Shown here one piece after another: positions 60,100-64,000 of a stretch of 64,000 nucleotides of DNA. The stretch's first letter is position 1, and every line of letters begins with the position of its first letter. The translations under genes were made by a program, and so were the position numbers. The DNA lies in contig JBOZIK010000001.1 in assembly GCA_051453625.1 (NCBI GenBank), positions 202,260,686 through 202,324,685 of the forward strand, read 5' to 3'. This stretch comes from Welwitschia mirabilis (lineage: Eukaryota; Gnetophyta; Gnetopsida; Welwitschiales). The notes under the pieces were generated by a model that saw nothing but the letters and a program-made list of their open reading frames with translations, was not told the origin of the DNA and did not search any database.

Positions 60100-60720
60100 G
60101 AGTTTCATTAATAGGATTCCAAAAAAGAGCTATTTTAATAGTTCATGATATTTTTAATAAGTTTGATTTCATTCTTTTATAATAAGTTAATGTTTCCTTA
60201 GAAATTATGAGTGTTATTTTTCATTCAATTCATAAGTAAGAATTTGTCCAGTTCTACAAATCAAGACAAACTATATGTATTATCATGAATAAATTATTGG
60301 ATTTCTTATTTGATAAAGGAGCTAACTCTTAAAATCAAGCAACATGGCTAGTTTTTAAAAAACTAAATGATAGTTGTGGCATTTGATCCATTTATGATCC
60401 TAATGATCAGCATGATAGAAATAATTTGTGAAAATATATAGTATTTATGCTTTCTAAAATTAGTTAGATATTTAGTGGAAACTTTAATAACTTTGAGGAT
60501 GTTAACGATAAAATTGAAAACTATAACATGCCTTTAACATTATTAGAACTAGATAGGTAGTTCATTTTAAGAAAGAGTTCTATTTAATTAATGTAGCTTT
60601 TAAATTAAATTACACATTGCATCTTGATTATATCTAGTTTAACATGTGAAAAGAGGCACTTATTATGAGCCATTTAGATAGATTCTATAAATTCTCAATG
60701 TCATTTTAGAGTAATAATTG
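60100..60720 (+). pseudogene. LINE ORF2 endonuclease (decayed)
   Basis: The translation reads IYDPNDQHDRNNL*KYIVFML near 60,390-60,450, where relatives have VYAPN and W-x-YL. SGNFNNFEDVNDKIENY follows from 60,474, matching the GGDFN(M/N) box of APE-type endonucleases, and then PLTLLELDR. The Asp of GDFN is Asn, another G-to-A change. The domain nicks target DNA to prime reverse transcription. Confidence 0.75.
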
Positions 60721-61419
60721 CTTTTTCATGTTTGTCAAAATGTTACATCATGAGATCATTTTTCTAATATTTTGATGATTAACTCTCATACTTTTGATAA
60801 TAATAATTTAAAAAAATTATCATATGAATATGGTAATGTTTTTTGTACACATAAGTAAAAATTCATAGTTTTAAATTTAGAATGCCAAGACATCTCCTCA
60901 ATAAACATTTAGTTAGATAGATTAGCAGACTAAACCCACATTTTAGGTGAAAAGGATGTAATATTTACTTGCAAATAGATGGAAAAATTCGAAATATTAG
61001 AGTATAAGAAAATCAAATAAAAAACTTTCTACCTTTATTGTAGCTCTAAATAGATCTTTACAATTTACAGAGTCAGTAGAAGTTAATTGAAATAAAATCT
61101 AATTAGTAATAGTGGAACTAGTATTATGCCAAAAGTTCTCTTATTGAAAGTATGTTATACCAGCTGACAATTTAGGATTCCAGCTATAAAGAATACTTTA
61201 AGTTACTTGCAAGGAATACATATCATAATTAGATCAATAAGTTAGTCTCAAAACTTCAAAAATTTCTAATCTTTTCAATGTCTTATATATTTTTACTGAT
61301 CATTGTAGAAGAGTTTTTAAACTAAAATAATTTAATTCTAATAATTTTAATAGTATGAATGATTTCATTCTTAAAGTTTTAAAGAATGAACATATTAAAT
61401 TAATTGTTAGTAACATTAT

Positions 61420-63000
61420 TGAATAATAACTCAATATGCTTACTTTAGTATGCCTAATGGTAGGGCTTCAAGCTTTGACATCATACCTAAGTAAATTTAT
61501 AGAGAGCACTGTAACATTACTAGTAATGTGTGCTTTCAGGTTATCAAATAAGTCATGTCTAGTCATTCATTGTGACCTAATTTGAATAAAGAAATTATCA
61601 AATTTTTTTCTAAATATGGTAATAGAAATGAAATTAGAAATTCGAGACTAATAACATTCTTAGATATCTCTTACAAGAACTAGCACAAATGTCTTAGACA
61701 AATACTATAGAAGATTACCCCAACCATTGTTAGTTAAGAGCAAAGAGGTTTTATTCTAGTTAGTACATCCTTAAGAATGTGCTAGTATCTTAGAAAAGAC
61801 ATTACTGAATGCTAGACTGTGACAAGTTTATCTCAGTCATCAAAAGTGATTATGTTAAGACATATGATCATATTTTTTAGAAATTCATTTTAAAGTATAT
61901 ATAAAAGATTAGGTTCAATCCCATGTTTTTACACATGATAAAGTGCTTTTTCTTCTTTTTCTAATGCTTTTATAACAACTTATGTAGAAATTTTTGATAG
62001 TTTTCTAGTAAAAGGATTAGTACATCAGGTTGACCAATTGCCTCTTTTTTATTTATCATTGTAGATAAATATTTTTTCTTAAATCATTGCATTGAGAAAG
62101 ACTTAGAAGATGAACTGTTAGAAGAAACTAGAATCAATGTTGATTCTAAGCAAATGATAAATACGCATTTTTATGATGATTTTATTTTGTTTATAAAGAA
62201 TGAAAAAATCTAGATTAATAGAATTCTTAAGAGAATTGAGTAATACACACTTTCAAGATCTAGGATCAATTAAAAGTTCTCTATACATAATAGTAGAGGT
62301 GGTCTTTAGTTCTTGAAGCATAAATGCTAGAAGATTATTAGAAAAAAAATAGCATCATCAAGATTCAATGTATACCATTTTATTTTGATATGATAACCTC
62401 TAAATTTTGGGAGAAGACTCTTAATAAAGTTGAAAGAAAATAGTTAAATAAAAGGTAAAGAATCTAATATTATGTGGGGAAATTTCTAGTTTGAAAGTAA
62501 ATTATTTTAAGTACATTTTTTCTATTAGGCACCTACCTTCAATCATCATCAAAGCCTTAAATATTTATTATAGAGTTTCATGTGGTTGATTATAGATTGT
62601 AAAAAAGGTTTTAATAAAGTTACTTGAAAAATATGTTACCCTCCCACTAAAAAAGCAATGGAACTCATTGAAAAATTTCAACAAGAATAATGTATATGTT
62701 TTAAATGGATCATAATTTCTTTCTCACAATAGAGAATTATTTACAATGTATTGGTTGCTAAAGTGGAAGAGTATTAACCTAAGAATAAGGATATTTAAAG
62801 GGGATTCAACCCTCTAAATTAATCATGTAGCCTTACTCAGTTATATCAAGAAGTGAATGTGTCTTAATGTAGGATGATTTATGATTTCATTTATGGGAAT
62901 GCATTGATTTTTCCTAGTTCATTATTTACAAGAATTTTTCCTTTCTAAATTTCAATTGGAAATGTCTTGAAATGATCTTCAAACTCTAAATCCAGCACTC
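61420..63000 (+). pseudogene. LINE ORF2 reverse transcriptase (decayed)
   Basis: MPNGRASSFDIIPK near 61,450 corresponds to the NGKAPGxDGIP box. Then come ILKNVLVS*K near 61,770, SDYVKTYDHI at 61,848-61,877 (DFxKAYD box), RFNPMFLHMIKCFFF, PIASFLFIIV near 62,040, and the catalytic HFYDDFILF with codons for FYDD at 62,169-62,180 (usually FADD). FNVYHFIL near 62,360 belongs to the thumb region. Frame shifts occur but the order is complete. The remainder to ~63,470 is the poorly conserved ORF2 C-terminus. Confidence 0.8.
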
Positions 63001-63470
63001 ACTAGATTTAAAGAGGTCTCACAGCCTTAGCATGTCTAGTTTTCATTTTGAATTATTTATCATGGAACTCATTTGAGTCACTCTATAGCTATAAGCATAA
63101 CATCAAAAGATTTCATAGTTAGTTATTCACTTTTCTAGAAGATAAGATAATTAGTAATAATAATAATAACTCAATCCTAAAGAATTTATAATGGAAAAAT
63201 GATTCACAGGATCTGTCTTATAGACTAGAAATGATCTTTAAGTTGATAAAAGAAGATACAATGATTTATCAAAATCTAAATACAAAAATAAACAATACTA
63301 AAAGTATTTAGTGTATGGATGAAAAGACTTTCTAACCTTTGAAAAATGTCTATGGTTCCAAAACATAAGCATTTTAACTAATATGTACTTCATAAAGGAT
63401 TATCTTTAAGTAGCTCTGCAACCTAAGTTGCACAATATGTAGTTCCATTGTTAAAGCTTAGACATGAGTT

Positions 63471-64000
63471 AGTAACGCCCTTTAGATATGACTAACAGAC
63501 AAAAAATTTATATGCTTTGGAGATAATGTTAAGCTATCAAAGGTTAATGCCTTCATCTAGCCCTGCATGCGACCTTTCATTTCATATTATCTGTGGTAAT
63601 TTCATTATAAAGTTCTTTTTCAGAATGCAAAACTTTCCTTTGTTTTTAGATTTTTTAATAACATGTTACACTTCATGTATGAAATCAAATAGAGAAGGCT
63701 TAGCTTGAGGTCACTTACCTCATATAGCTTCTTAAGCACTAGTTCAATGGACCTTACTCAATGCTTAAGGTCCCTCAAGGGATATTAACTAAACAAGCCT
63801 CCTCACATTTGCATTGAATGCAACCATCAACTAGCATCCATAGTGACAAACAAAATGATTCAAGCTTATATATAGCATCTACCTTTAACAAGTATGTTGT
63901 TTTGTTTTGTTTAAACTATGGCTTAGTGACCATTTGATGTTTGTATGTTTCTCTAGAAATAAGATATTAGTTAATACCTTTAATACAAAAATATAATAAA
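63471..64000. other. no recognised gene
   Basis: AT-rich DNA after the LINE. A 63-codon plus-strand frame at 63,517-63,708 has no recognisable content. The window ends without a further element boundary. Confidence 0.4.

Larger units (their letters stand above)
58990..63470 (+). mobile_element. decayed L1-type LINE
   Basis: On the plus strand there are an ORF1 segment with the plant L1 nucleic-acid-binding pattern, an endonuclease with the GDFN box, and a reverse transcriptase with the pre-RT, AYD and F-x-DD boxes, in the normal L1 order. Stops and frameshifts are everywhere. The 5' end is not defined, and I see no poly(A) tail or target duplication at the 3' end, so both limits are approximate. 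Confidence 0.8.

Noticed and set aside
1-64000. CRISPR arrays, tRNA genes, bacterial operons
   Set aside because: No regularly spaced repeats with unique spacers, no tRNA cloverleaf recognised, and the content is typical of a plant nuclear genome. The tRNA-like matches are short primer sites of retroelements.

Overview
The window looks like nuclear, heterochromatic DNA of a seed plant. It is very AT-rich and poor in CpG. Almost every recognisable feature is a decayed transposable element of a plant type: Ty3/gypsy elements with Athila/Tat-like gag-pol and a tRNA-Asp primer site, a second gypsy-type element with an initiator-Met primer site, an L1-type LINE, and a fragment of plastid 23S rRNA gene. 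Most in-frame stops and lost catalytic residues can be explained by C-to-T or G-to-A change, the pattern left by deamination of methylated cytosine. Such extreme AT-richness is known in Welwitschia and in some parasitic plants, but the sequence does not let me name the species. Six runs of N mark scaffold gaps.

Layout. 1-5,677: two ~2.8-kb LTR copies of one family lie tail to tail, separated by 149 bp. 2,787-14,204: minus-strand Athila-like element E1 (3' LTR, INT, RNase H, RT, PR, gag, primer site, partial 5' LTR), with a 429-bp plastid rrn23 fragment between PR and gag. 14,305-15,668: unclassified DNA. 15,669-16,780: another truncated LTR of the E1 family. 17,228-18,738: an unidentified coding relic with possible introns, followed by a hairpin and an antisense LTR with a perfect initiator-Met primer site (18,922-19,341). 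About 19,400-25,115 and 27,770-32,300: two diverged copies of an unclassified ~4.5-5-kb repeat in inverted orientation. Between them, at 25,860-26,680, lies a CpG-retaining island with coding-like frames.

32,657-54,398 is a nest. The outer element E3 (3.1-3.25-kb LTRs, gag and PR only, no RT or INT) is interrupted in gag by a nearly complete Athila/Tat-like element E2 (36,913-49,668). The 5' LTR of E2 is itself interrupted by a 2.0-kb LTR-like insertion S1 (37,286-39,322). From 54,399 to about 58,980 I see only AT-rich DNA with one duplicated block. About 58,990-63,470 is a decayed plus-strand L1-type LINE with ORF1, endonuclease and reverse transcriptase.

The elements do not form a functional system. 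All the gag-pol frames are broken, and the DNA records successive insertion, partial deletion and deamination. The parts least like this background are the CpG-retaining island at 26 kb, the relic at 17.2-18.7 kb, and the repeat pair flanking the island. All homology statements come from reading the sequence by eye. No alignments or searches were run.
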